From: a virus | IMG/VR virus record: IMGVR_UViG_3300032323_002966 | Span: 1 to 29,403 of that record | Direction: 5' to 3' (one strand) | Length of the DNA: 29,403 nucleotides | Part shown: positions 23,594 to 29,351 of the stretch, piece after piece | Layout: each line of letters opens with the position of its first letter | How positions within the stretch are numbered: the stretch's first letter is position 1 | Notes under the pieces: model-generated | Databases searched by the model: none | Told to the model about the DNA's origin: nothing | The model's input: the letters and a program-made list of their open reading frames with translations, nothing else | Position numbers and translations under genes: made by a program

Positions 23594-24024
23594 AGTCTCT
23601 TTTCTCGCCTCATATAAAAATCACGTATAGCCCTTGCATCATGCAATGCATTGTGTGGCACCAGTGAATCATAATCAATACCAAAGTCCAATTCAAATTT
23701 GATATTGTTCACGAATTTCATCATCATGCCAGGACCAGTAATCAGTGATTCACAGAAATGCCGAATGTCATCTGGCCAATCGGCAATGATGGTACATTCA
23801 CCAATTTTCCAAAGATAGTTACCGAGTGCATTCTGAAACTCGGAGAAACTACACGGTGGTAGAAACAAATGTGGTACAACATTATCACGCACCCAAGGAT
23901 GCAACTGGTCTTTAATTTCAAGTTCTTTATAAAACTCAGGTGCCGATGTATCTTCAGGCACAAGAGCCATAGAGATTAGTTTGCCTTGAAAGCCATTAAA
24001 CTCAGTATCAAGAAAAAGACGCAT
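23590..24024 (-). CDS. DEDD-type 3'-5' exonuclease (Rv2179c-like)
   Basis: 144 residues. Motif I DTEF (Asp, Glu at residues 6 and 8), motif II ADWPDDIRHF (~81-90) and motif III HNALHDARAI (~124-133, His and Asp) give the DEDDh catalytic set. This compact form fits the Rv2179c-like 3'-5' exoribonuclease family. Probably degrades or trims RNA. Overlaps by one base the next gene's stop/start junction. Confidence 0.85.
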   Translation of the reverse strand: MRLFLDTEFNGFQGKLISMALVPEDTSAPEFYKELEIKDQLHPWVRDNVVPHLFLPPCSFSEFQNALGNYLWKIGECTIIADWPDDIRHFCESLITGPGMMMKFVNNIKFELDFGIDYDSLVPHNALHDARAIRDFYMRREKRL

Positions 24025-24212
24025 TATGAAATCTCACTTTTTGCCCTTTGGCGTTCAACAAAGGTGTCCATCCATTCCACTAGAATGTCTCTAGCTTCAT
24101 ATCGACTCAGACCAAATGCATCTTGCAAATATGGTCCAGCACCAAACATATTGATAGCACCAGTTTCACGGATGTTATCCAAGTAAACAAAATATTCTTC
24201 TTTATTCATCAT
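24024..24212 (-). CDS. Small conserved phage protein
   Basis: 62 residues, MMNKEEYFVYLDNIRETGAINMFG, with the YLQDAFGLSRYEARDIL helix; such short proteins are common in large phages and often carry an AINMFGA motif. GGAG ribosome site; stop of the previous gene overlaps its ATG (ATGA). Confidence 0.8.
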   Translation of the reverse strand: MMNKEEYFVYLDNIRETGAINMFGAGPYLQDAFGLSRYEARDILVEWMDTFVERQRAKSEIS

Positions 24213-24457
24213 TCAACTCCAAAATGTTTCTTTAAATCATCAATACAACGGCGGACTTCCATATCTTCACGATTTAAATCACCCATGAATCGTTTTTGGA
24301 GCACTCCAATCGCTTCGGTGACCATCAGGTCAGCAAACCTCTGCAATTCATCATCATAACGTGCCGACCAATCGATAATGTCACCGGGACTCCATGTTTC
24401 ATCGGCCCACAGCATGAAACCAGCCTGTTCGGCAATTTGTTTTGTCTTATCTTTCAT
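24209..24457 (-). CDS. HFGV-family paralogue 1
   Basis: 82 residues from ATG 24457 (GTG 24460 also possible). Shares with the next two genes the plan K/ER-x-x-x-LAEQA...FADLMVTEA...KKHFGVE. Member of a tandem family of three. Function unknown. Confidence 0.78.
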   Translation of the reverse strand: MKDKTKQIAEQAGFMLWADETWSPGDIIDWSARYDDELQRFADLMVTEAIGVLQKRFMGDLNREDMEVRRCIDDLKKHFGVE

Positions 24458-24687
24458 CACTTAACTCCAAAATGCACACGAATCAAAGATGCTGCAAGGT
24501 CTTCATCAAAAGGAAAAGGTTCGTTTTTCCATTTAAGTAAAACATCACAGCAATCCTGAATAATCAAATTGGCAAATCTTTCAACATCAGAACCAAGCAA
24601 TACATTTGCCGTTTTATATTCATCTTGAGATACCAATGCCTCTTTTGGTTTAGATGCACGGTACAATTCAACCAATCGTTCGTTCAT
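24457..24687 (-). CDS. HFGV-family paralogue 2
   Basis: 76 residues, MNERLVELYRASKPK, then VERFANLIIQDCCDVLL and a C-terminal IRVHFGVK. Overlaps the next gene as TAATG. The least similar N-terminal half of the trio. Confidence 0.78.
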   Translation of the reverse strand: MNERLVELYRASKPKEALVSQDEYKTANVLLGSDVERFANLIIQDCCDVLLKWKNEPFPFDEDLAASLIRVHFGVK

Positions 24688-24923
24688 TACTTAACTCCAA
24701 AATGTTTAGAAATCACTACTGCTGCGGTGTCAGCACCATAAATCATATCATCAGTAATGCCACGGAGATTTGATACTTTGTGTGCCTGTTCAATACATTC
24801 CCGAACAATTGAATCCACAAACTTTTCGAAATCTTCCATTTCACCAAAGACAACGGCATATTCCAACCGTTCACCAAAACTGGCATTGGCCTGTTCAGCA
24901 AGTTCCCGAATTCGTTCGTTCAT
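24687..24923 (-). CDS. HFGV-family paralogue 3
   Basis: 78 residues, MNERIRELAEQANASFG, then EKFVDSIVRECIEQAH and C-terminal VISKHFGVK. The fullest copy of the family motif. Such tandem copies are frequent in T4-like phages; role unknown. Confidence 0.8.
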   Translation of the reverse strand: MNERIRELAEQANASFGERLEYAVVFGEMEDFEKFVDSIVRECIEQAHKVSNLRGITDDMIYGADTAAVVISKHFGVK

Positions 24924-24928
24924 ATTCT

Positions 24929-25219
24929 TTATTTCAGAAAATCTTTTGCAAACTCTTTATCAAACCAGCGATACGCTTTTTTGACTTTTTCAATACCAAC
25001 TTTTTTAACACCATGGGAATTTTGTGGTGAAGTACAACCGGTACGGAATTGTAATGCCCAATTCAAATTGGTAATACCAGCTTTACGCATTAGAAAAAGG
25101 GTTTCTAGTGCCTCTTTAGCGGCTTCTCTAGATTGTTCATCTTCAAAATTCATAGTGAGATTAAGTTTATATAACTTAACTTCTTCTTTATTCAATTTAA
25201 CATTCATTTTATACACCAT
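24929..25219 (-). CDS. Hypothetical protein
   Basis: 96 residues. MVYKMNVKLNKEEV start overlaps the preceding stop as TAATG; a second ATG is at 25207. Contains an EDEQSREAAKEALETL helix and a basic C-terminus. Not recognised. Confidence 0.7.
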   Translation of the reverse strand: MVYKMNVKLNKEEVKLYKLNLTMNFEDEQSREAAKEALETLFLMRKAGITNLNWALQFRTGCTSPQNSHGVKKVGIEKVKKAYRWFDKEFAKDFLK

Positions 25220-25725
25220 TATTTGGTAATTACAACACCGACAACATCATATTTTTTCTTAAGAAACTTAAGGCACGCTTCAACAGTAGGGCGTGCTGCC
25301 TCTTGTTTGCCATTCATCATAGCAACCCACTTTTGGCGGTCTTCACGGAAGAAAACGGTACCATCAGGATGCACTGCGGCAGACCGAACACGCGGTGCCT
25401 TGACCTTAGGCGCAACAGGTGCATTGGTTGCAACTGGCGCAGGATTACGCATCCGTGCCATCTTACGCGCTGCAGGTTTACGCTTTGCAGGCTTTTCCAC
25501 GATCTCTTCCGCTTTCTTATTGTAGTTGGGACCAGTCAAAGGACCAACCCAAGGGAAGAAACCAACAGCTGTCTTATCTTTGTTGGCATCAGCCTCTGCC
25601 ATATCAAAACCACACATACCCCAGGAATCGGTATCTGCATTGTAATAGCGGTATGCTTTGCCTTGCATTTCACGATTCACAAGATACATGCCAGAGCGGG
25701 TAGGTTTTTCGGTGTTAAATTCCAT
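25219..25725 (-). CDS. Hypothetical protein with basic linker and DNA-binding-like end
   Basis: 168 residues: N-terminal ~75-residue domain (PTRSGMYLVNREMQGKAYRYYN), a Lys/Ala/Pro/Arg-rich linker (~76-120, KPAKRKPAARKMARMRNP), and a C-terminal segment (VHPDGTVFFREDRQKWVAMM ... CLKFLKKKY) with the three-strand-plus-helix look of an AP2/arm-type DNA-binding domain. DNA binding is inference. First gene behind a good promoter with a spacer inverted repeat. Confidence 0.72.
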   Translation of the reverse strand: MEFNTEKPTRSGMYLVNREMQGKAYRYYNADTDSWGMCGFDMAEADANKDKTAVGFFPWVGPLTGPNYNKKAEEIVEKPAKRKPAARKMARMRNPAPVATNAPVAPKVKAPRVRSAAVHPDGTVFFREDRQKWVAMMNGKQEAARPTVEACLKFLKKKYDVVGVVITK

Positions 25726-25762
25726 AATAATTAAGACTCCATGTCAATCAAAGAAAGATACC

Positions 25763-25791
25763 ATTGTAACGGTTTTCCGTAGGAATGTCAA
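25763..25791 (-). promoter_or_regulatory. Promoter with spacer inverted repeat
   Basis: Minus-strand TTGACA (25791-25786), 17 nt, TACAAT (25768-25763). ACGG/CCGT inverted repeat (25769-25772, 25777-25780) in the spacer. TTGACCGG element 24 nt upstream. Confidence 0.82.
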
Positions 25792-25799
25792 GTACAACA

Positions 25800-25831
25800 A
25801 AAGTACTCCATCTGTCCGGTCAAGTATTATC
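25800..25831 (-). repeat. 32-bp dispersed repeat with TTGACCGG core (copy 2)
   Basis: 30 of 32 bases identical to 22535-22566. Core CCGGTCAA at 25816-25823. Same position as copy 1: after a small early-type gene and directly upstream of a promoter in minus-strand reading. Confidence 0.85.
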
Positions 25832-25844
25832 TGTAAGTTAGTGG

Positions 25845-26060
25845 TCAATCACAACTGGTAAACCGACTAAAATCAGCGTGCCAGAGCGCCCCGGTTGGGT
25901 CCTGGCGAATGTTGGTCATCATGGTACCGTACCCCTGGGTGGGGTAGGACCTCTCTACCGACTCAAAGGTTTCGATTAACTCTTCCTTTGTATCGGCTGT
26001 CCAATGTTCTTTAATCATAGAAAAAAGAGCCATTTTAATAGGTGTACGAATAACTGCCAT
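25845..26060 (-). CDS. Small hypothetical protein
   Basis: 71 residues from ATG 26060 (MAVIRTPIKMALFSMIKEHW), one base after the preceding stop (TAATATG). An upstream in-frame ATG would overlap a real gene. Contains an ELIETFESVER helix and a YPTQGYG segment shared in style with the 22562-22783 product. Confidence 0.7.
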   Translation of the reverse strand: MAVIRTPIKMALFSMIKEHWTADTKEELIETFESVERSYPTQGYGTMMTNIRQDPTGALWHADFSRFTSCD

Positions 26061-26061
26061 A

Positions 26062-26241
26062 TTATAGATTAGCAAACTTCTCCGCACTGGTCGGTTCATA
26101 ATTACGATCAGTCATAAGAGTATATTGTTTAGTTTCAATTACATCACCACAGTTAATCTGAGCCATTTGGTGCAGCCCATAATTAGTAAACTTGGCGCCA
26201 GAAAGAATATCCAGCATCATAATCCAATTCAAATCTTTCAT
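26062..26241 (-). CDS. Small hypothetical protein (59 aa)
   Basis: Translated by hand. MKDLNWIMMLDILSGAKFTN start; ATG 26241 overlaps the upstream stop as ATGA and the stop is one base before the next start. Not recognised. Confidence 0.7.
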   Translation of the reverse strand: MKDLNWIMMLDILSGAKFTNYGLHQMAQINCGDVIETKQYTLMTDRNYEPTSAEKFANL

Positions 26242-26420
26242 ACTTGTTCCTTAAACGTTTTAAACTCTTGCACCAAAAACGATGCATCACTAGGGTGGCA
26301 ATATTCAATACCTTGTACTGCCCAGACATACTGAGAATGATATTTAAAGCAGTAATCTACAAACTGATTAATATCTAGTTTATGATCTTCTGCAATATAG
26401 ACCAAATGTGATTTTTGCAT
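26238..26420 (-). CDS. Small hypothetical protein
   Basis: 60 residues, MQKSHLVYIAEDHKLD, Tyr- and His-rich middle with YCFKYHSQYVWAVQG. Two bases after the preceding stop. Not recognised. Confidence 0.7.
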   Translation of the reverse strand: MQKSHLVYIAEDHKLDINQFVDYCFKYHSQYVWAVQGIEYCHPSDASFLVQEFKTFKEQV

Positions 26421-26422
26421 AA

Positions 26423-26644
26423 TCAGTCCAAAAGCACCATATATTCTTCGGGAAAGTATTTACGGAACCAATTCAGACCTTTTTGCATACGTTTATAATC
26501 ACCGAGCATCTCTGCACCGATAATCGAATCATAGACTGCAATAGCGTCAGGTTCAAGGGTACACGATTCACCAGAGAATCGGTTAGTGACCACTTGGGGT
26601 TCAGAATCCAAAATCAGACATTCAAAGGGCAATTTGCGGTTCAT
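26423..26644 (-). CDS. Conserved phage protein ending FRKYFPEEYMVLLD
   Basis: 73 residues from ATG 26644 with a GGAG ribosome site. The segment LEPDAIAVYDSIIGAEMLGD plus the C-terminal GLNWFRKYFPEEYMVLLD is common in small proteins of many phages. Function unknown. Confidence 0.82.
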   Translation of the reverse strand: MNRKLPFECLILDSEPQVVTNRFSGESCTLEPDAIAVYDSIIGAEMLGDYKRMQKGLNWFRKYFPEEYMVLLD

Positions 26645-26655
26645 AATAACTCCAA

Positions 26656-26844
26656 TCATTCAAACAAATCACAATAAACGGCTTCACGCACCGCAGTATC
26701 GGTTGCCTCACCATATCCCTCAATTTCGGAGATGGTACTGAGCAAATCATATACTTCGCTCCATTTCAGACCCTTATATTGTGCAGCAATTACAATGCCA
26801 TGCACAATTGCATTGCCTTTGTCGGTAAACATACCATAATCCAT
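26656..26844 (-). CDS. Small hypothetical protein
   Basis: 62 residues, ATG with AAGGAG ribosome site. Helical; no known motif. Part of the continuous early-type series. Confidence 0.7.
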   Translation of the reverse strand: MDYGMFTDKGNAIVHGIVIAAQYKGLKWSEVYDLLSTISEIEGYGEATDTAVREAVYCDLFE

Positions 26845-26853
26845 AATATCTCC

Positions 26854-27168
26854 TTACACCTTCAATTCTTTGGGTGCAAAACGAATCACACCCTCATATT
26901 CCAGTTGGTCCTTTTCGAATTGAGTGAGATAATCATCGGCGACAACCTCCCAATCGATAATGGCTTCACGGAAATAATGATTATCCGATTCTACCTGAGG
27001 GCGGAGTGCCATGACAGTTTCCGTCACATTACCAAAATCGGTAATATTACGAACCACATAATCATTACCACCCTTTGCCTTCCAATATTGGGGGCATTCA
27101 CCAAAACCATCCCAATCATGGGCACCATAGTTTTCGTGAACCTGGGTGGTAATTAACAATTTTGCCAT
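26854..27168 (-). CDS. Conserved phage protein starting MAKLLITTQVHENYG
   Basis: 104 residues. MAKLLITTQVHENYGAHDWDG and the PQYWKAKGGNDYVV segment are recognisable from phages and bacterial mobile elements; unknown function. GAGGTAAGAG ribosome site. Confidence 0.82.
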   Translation of the reverse strand: MAKLLITTQVHENYGAHDWDGFGECPQYWKAKGGNDYVVRNITDFGNVTETVMALRPQVESDNHYFREAIIDWEVVADDYLTQFEKDQLEYEGVIRFAPKELKV

Positions 27169-27177
27169 TCTCTTACC

Positions 27178-27384
27178 TCAAACAAAATCAACAGCGAAAC
27201 CATCACCAATAGTAGAGAAAATGATATTTTCCTTACCTAGACGTTTCACCAAGCGATTATAGATCCGCTTACCTGTTTCACCTGATACATTCTCCAAGAA
27301 CAATGTACCATTATAGAATTCAACATGAGTATCTGAATCCAACAAAGGATCAATCTCATTTAGAATACGTTTTTCGAAACCCAT
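27178..27384 (-). CDS. Small hypothetical protein
   Basis: 68 residues, alpha/beta, MGFEKRILNEIDPLL start, ribosome site TTGAGGTAA. Not recognised. Confidence 0.72.
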   Translation of the reverse strand: MGFEKRILNEIDPLLDSDTHVEFYNGTLFLENVSGETGKRIYNRLVKRLGKENIIFSTIGDGFAVDFV

Positions 27385-27392
27385 ACTTTACC

Positions 27393-27647
27393 TCAAATAT
27401 AAGAATCTTCAAGATGAGCAATTTGCTCTTTCAAATCTACCTGCTCATCCTCATCATCGGTACGCTCAAGATCATATTCCAAATCTTGAATCATATTATC
27501 GATATATTCATTGACAGTAATCCGATAAGCAGTAGGATCACATTTACGCAGAATATCAGAAGGATAGAATGTCAGATTACCAATAGTAACCTCACCTTGC
27601 TCATCCAGCAAATCGTCCACCATCTCAATAATATCAGAATGTCGCAT
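27393..27647 (-). CDS. Acidic hypothetical protein
   Basis: 84 residues with Asp/Glu-rich helices (DDEDEQVDLKEQIAHLED). Ribosome site GAGGTAA, own promoter at 27684-27712. First gene after the noncoding segment at 27.7-27.9 kb. Not recognised. Confidence 0.72.
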   Translation of the reverse strand: MRHSDIIEMVDDLLDEQGEVTIGNLTFYPSDILRKCDPTAYRITVNEYIDNMIQDLEYDLERTDDEDEQVDLKEQIAHLEDSYI

Positions 27648-27683
27648 AATGTTACCTCATCAAAGAATCAATCAATGACATGG

Positions 27684-27712
27684 ATCATACATGCCATTCC
27701 TAGGTTTGTCAA
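27684..27712 (-). promoter_or_regulatory. Promoter of the 27.2-27.6 kb gene series
   Basis: Minus-strand TTGACA (27712-27707), 17 nt, TATGAT (27689-27684). The -35 sits in the palindrome AGGTT-TGTC-AACCT, another variant of the palindromic -35. Confidence 0.78.
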
Positions 27713-27769
27713 CCTAATACAATAGTTCTCCAGTGTTTTAGTATGAGAACCATTGTATTAAATAGAGTT

Positions 27770-27813
27770 TACCTCAATGCTACCTCAGCGTTACCTCAAT
27801 GATACCTGATATG
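27770..27813. repeat. Four tandem 11-bp repeats (TACCTCA, helical phase)
   Basis: TACCTCA, TACCTCA, TACCTCA and TACCTGA begin at 27770, 27781, 27792 and 27803, exactly 11 bp apart. On the minus strand they read TGAGGTA, the same as nearby ribosome sites, but no genes follow them at the right distance. Phasing suggests a protein-binding array. Confidence 0.75.
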
Positions 27814-27842
27814 CATTATAGTACTATGCAATATAATGCATA
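27810..27842. repeat. Perfect 11-bp-stem palindrome
   Basis: TATGCATTATA (27810-27820) and TATAATGCATA (27832-27842) are exact inverted copies around an 11-nt spacer. AT-rich, no T-run, directly next to the 11-bp repeats. A pair of CGCGGAGT direct repeats (27847, 27859) follows. Confidence 0.8.
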
Positions 27843-27943
27843 CCTGCGCGGAGTATGTCGCGGAGTGGTAATAGGATTGGATACTTAGTTTCTGCATTGC
27901 ACCGAAATATATCCAAAACTTACCAAAATCACGCAGGAGACGC

Positions 27944-28117
27944 TCAAACCATCTCAATATCCCACTCGGTACCATAGTCCTGAAAGGCATTATCTCGCTC
28001 CCAAATCATAATAGCGCGATAATCCTGTGCTTCACTCAGAGACCAAAAGGTTTCTAAATGAGTATCTCCATAATATACATTATAGAATTCGCCATCATAT
28101 TCGATTTTATAGTCCAT
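27944..28117 (-). CDS. Small hypothetical protein
   Basis: 57 residues from ATG 28117 (MDYKIEYDGEFYNVYYG), one base after the upstream stop (TAATATG). Tyr/Glu-rich small beta fold; such proteins are common in phages. Not assigned. Confidence 0.75.
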   Translation of the reverse strand: MDYKIEYDGEFYNVYYGDTHLETFWSLSEAQDYRAIMIWERDNAFQDYGTEWDIEMV

Positions 28118-28118
28118 A

Positions 28119-28328
28119 TTATGCCTTTTGCAAATCATTAATGGTCCGCTGAAGCGTTTTGATAATATCAATTTGCTTATTAGCGGGTAAATCGGCCATT
28201 ACTTGCGCCAATTGAGATTCCAGATAACCAGCAGAATATGAATATGAACCATATTTGGAATATGATGCATCGGACATATTGCTGATAATACTCCGAATTT
28301 CCGCATACTGAAGTTTTACTGCTTTCAT
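28119..28328 (-). CDS. Small hypothetical protein
   Basis: 69 residues, SDASYSKYGSYSYSAGYLESQL in the middle, helical C-terminus. AAAGG ribosome site, own promoter. First minus-strand gene of the divergent region. Not recognised. Confidence 0.75.
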   Translation of the reverse strand: MKAVKLQYAEIRSIISNMSDASYSKYGSYSYSAGYLESQLAQVMADLPANKQIDIIKTLQRTINDLQKA

Positions 28329-28358
28329 GGTGTCGCCTTTCGTTGAATCAATAATGAG

Positions 28359-28386
28359 ATAATACAGGCATTGGTGGGTTTGTCAA
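28359..28386 (-). promoter_or_regulatory. Leftward promoter of the divergent region
   Basis: Minus-strand TTGACA (28386-28381), 16 nt, TATTAT (28364-28359), 31 bases before the ATG at 28328. Drives the minus-strand series. Confidence 0.78.
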
Positions 28387-28588
28387 GCGCTTTTTTTATA
28401 GTTGACCGGAGTGCTATGGCAAGCGTTTCGCCATTGGAAATTTCTATCGGGATTCTTGGATCGATAGTCGTGGATCAGTCACGCAGCCCCAGCGTCCACC
28501 CCAGTCGCTTTCGAATAGGTCCCATTATACAGGGGCTGGAGCATCCGTCAAGCATTCTTGACCGGTCCGCTGGATCATTCCTGGGTGG
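28387..28588. promoter_or_regulatory. Divergent noncoding control region with two TTGACCGG elements
   Basis: No convincing gene on either strand. Contains plus-strand TTGACCGG at 28402-28409 and 28558-28565. The second is 23 nt upstream of a -35 box, matching the 24 and 25 nt spacings at the two minus-strand copies. The rest has no clear function by eye. Confidence 0.6.
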
Positions 28589-28617
28589 TTGCCAATCCTT
28601 TCATCCTCCGCCACAAT
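28589..28617 (+). promoter_or_regulatory. Rightward promoter giving a leaderless transcript
   Basis: Plus-strand TTGCCA (28589-28594), 17 nt, CACAAT (28612-28617). The ATG at 28625 begins eight bases after the -10, so the transcript would start at or next to it. Confidence 0.68.
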
Positions 28618-28624
28618 CCATTCC

Positions 28625-28789
28625 ATGGTAAATCGATTCACTTTAATCCTCCCCACTGGCCGGGTTCTGGTGTTCTCCGTTTTGGCTTGTGCTAAGACAT
28701 TCCAGCAGGCTTATGGTGGTACGCTGGTAACCCAGCAAACCGGTCAAGTATCCGAAAAATGCTTGCCGAATCCTGTGGTTCTGTCATAA
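28625..28789 (+). CDS. Small hypothetical protein (54 aa), probably leaderless
   Basis: Translated by hand. MVNRFTLILPTGRVLVFSVL start, then AKTFQQAYGGTLV. GC-richer codons than the minus-strand genes. No ribosome site. Its stop lies in the -10 of the next promoter. Not recognised. Confidence 0.55.
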   Translation: MVNRFTLILPTGRVLVFSVLACAKTFQQAYGGTLVTQQTGQVSEKCLPNPVVLS

Positions 28790-28790
28790 T
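28740..28790 (+). promoter_or_regulatory. Repeated early-type promoter unit, copy A
   Basis: CCGGTCAAGTATCC (28740-28753), TTGCCG (28763-28768), 16 nt, CATAAT (28785-28790). About 65 bp closely resemble 29007-29057 and its flanks. Drives the 57-residue gene at 28821. Confidence 0.78.
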
Positions 28791-28820
28791 CCATTCCATC
28801 GGTTAAACAAAGGACGCAAA

Positions 28821-28994
28821 ATGCAATTCCAAGAGGCTATCAAGGTTATCGAGCGTATCAAAGCAGAGCTGGGGCTCCCTCTGCTGGAGACCATGGAATA
28901 CATCATGGACAATCCGCACGAATTCGGTTACCAAACCAAGCTGGCCCACCGCGTGGTGTTCAATGAAATGGCTAAGCTGTTCGCTCCCGCATAA
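28821..28994 (+). CDS. Small hypothetical protein (57 aa)
   Basis: Translated by hand. MQFQEAIKVIERIKAELGLP, all-helical, charged. AAAGGA ribosome site 7 bases upstream and a promoter of the repeated type. Codons strongly favour G/C endings (CTG, CGC, AAG), unlike the minus-strand genes. Not recognised. Confidence 0.75.
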   Translation: MQFQEAIKVIERIKAELGLPLLETMEYIMDNPHEFGYQTKLAHRVVFNEMAKLFAPA

Positions 28995-29006
28995 TAGTCT
29001 AGCATT

Positions 29007-29057
29007 CCGGTCAAGTATCCAACGGATGCTTGCCAAAACCTCCGATTCTGTCATAAT
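29007..29057 (+). promoter_or_regulatory. Repeated early-type promoter unit, copy B
   Basis: CCGGTCAAGTATCC (29007-29020), TTGCCA (29030-29035), 16 nt, CATAAT (29052-29057). Shares the TTCTGTCATAAT end and ATGCTTGCC with copy A. Confidence 0.8.
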
Positions 29058-29087
29058 TCAACCATCGTAATTTGAAAGGAAGACAAT

Positions 29088-29351
29088 ATGTCCAAGACAC
29101 TCTCCCCCTCCGTTGCAGCTCTCCGTAAGGCTCGCGCTGATGTTAAGGAAATTAAGGCTATGATCCAGCAGCTGGCTGCTCGGGTGAAAGCAGAGAAGCT
29201 GGAGGCTGCTGAAGCCAAGCGCAGCGCTGCTATCGCTAAGGCAGAGGCTCGCCTCCAGAAGCTGCTGTCCAAGCAGGTTGGCAAGGTTGGTGCCAAAGCC
29301 GCCAAAGCCAACCGCAAGGCTGGTGCCGTTACCGTTACCAAGGGTGTATAA
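29088..29351 (+). CDS. Lys/Ala-rich histone-like basic protein
   Basis: 87 residues, AAGGAAG ribosome site. Helical region rich in Ala, Lys and Glu (~10-60), then a basic Gly/Ala/Lys tail (KVGAKAAKANRKAGAVTV). The composition is like H1-type bacterial histones and nucleoid proteins, but no defined fold is recognised. An early-expressed DNA- or RNA-binding role is inference. GC-rich, CTG/GCT/AAG-biased codons suggest high expression or foreign origin. Confidence 0.75.
   Translation: MSKTLSPSVAALRKARADVKEIKAMIQQLAARVKAEKLEAAEAKRSAAIAKAEARLQKLLSKQVGKVGAKAAKANRKAGAVTVTKGV

Noticed and set aside
27796-27990. 64-codon minus-strand frame
   Set aside because: Overlaps the well-supported 27944-28117 gene, lacks a ribosome site and runs through the palindrome and repeat array.
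28371-28631. 86-codon plus-strand frame in the divergent region
   Set aside because: Needs a TTG start, lacks a ribosome site, and covers promoters on both strands.
22535-29014. TTGACC of the repeated element as a -35 box
   Set aside because: No -10-like hexamer occurs 16-18 nt downstream at any copy; a separate -35/-10 pair follows instead at most of them.
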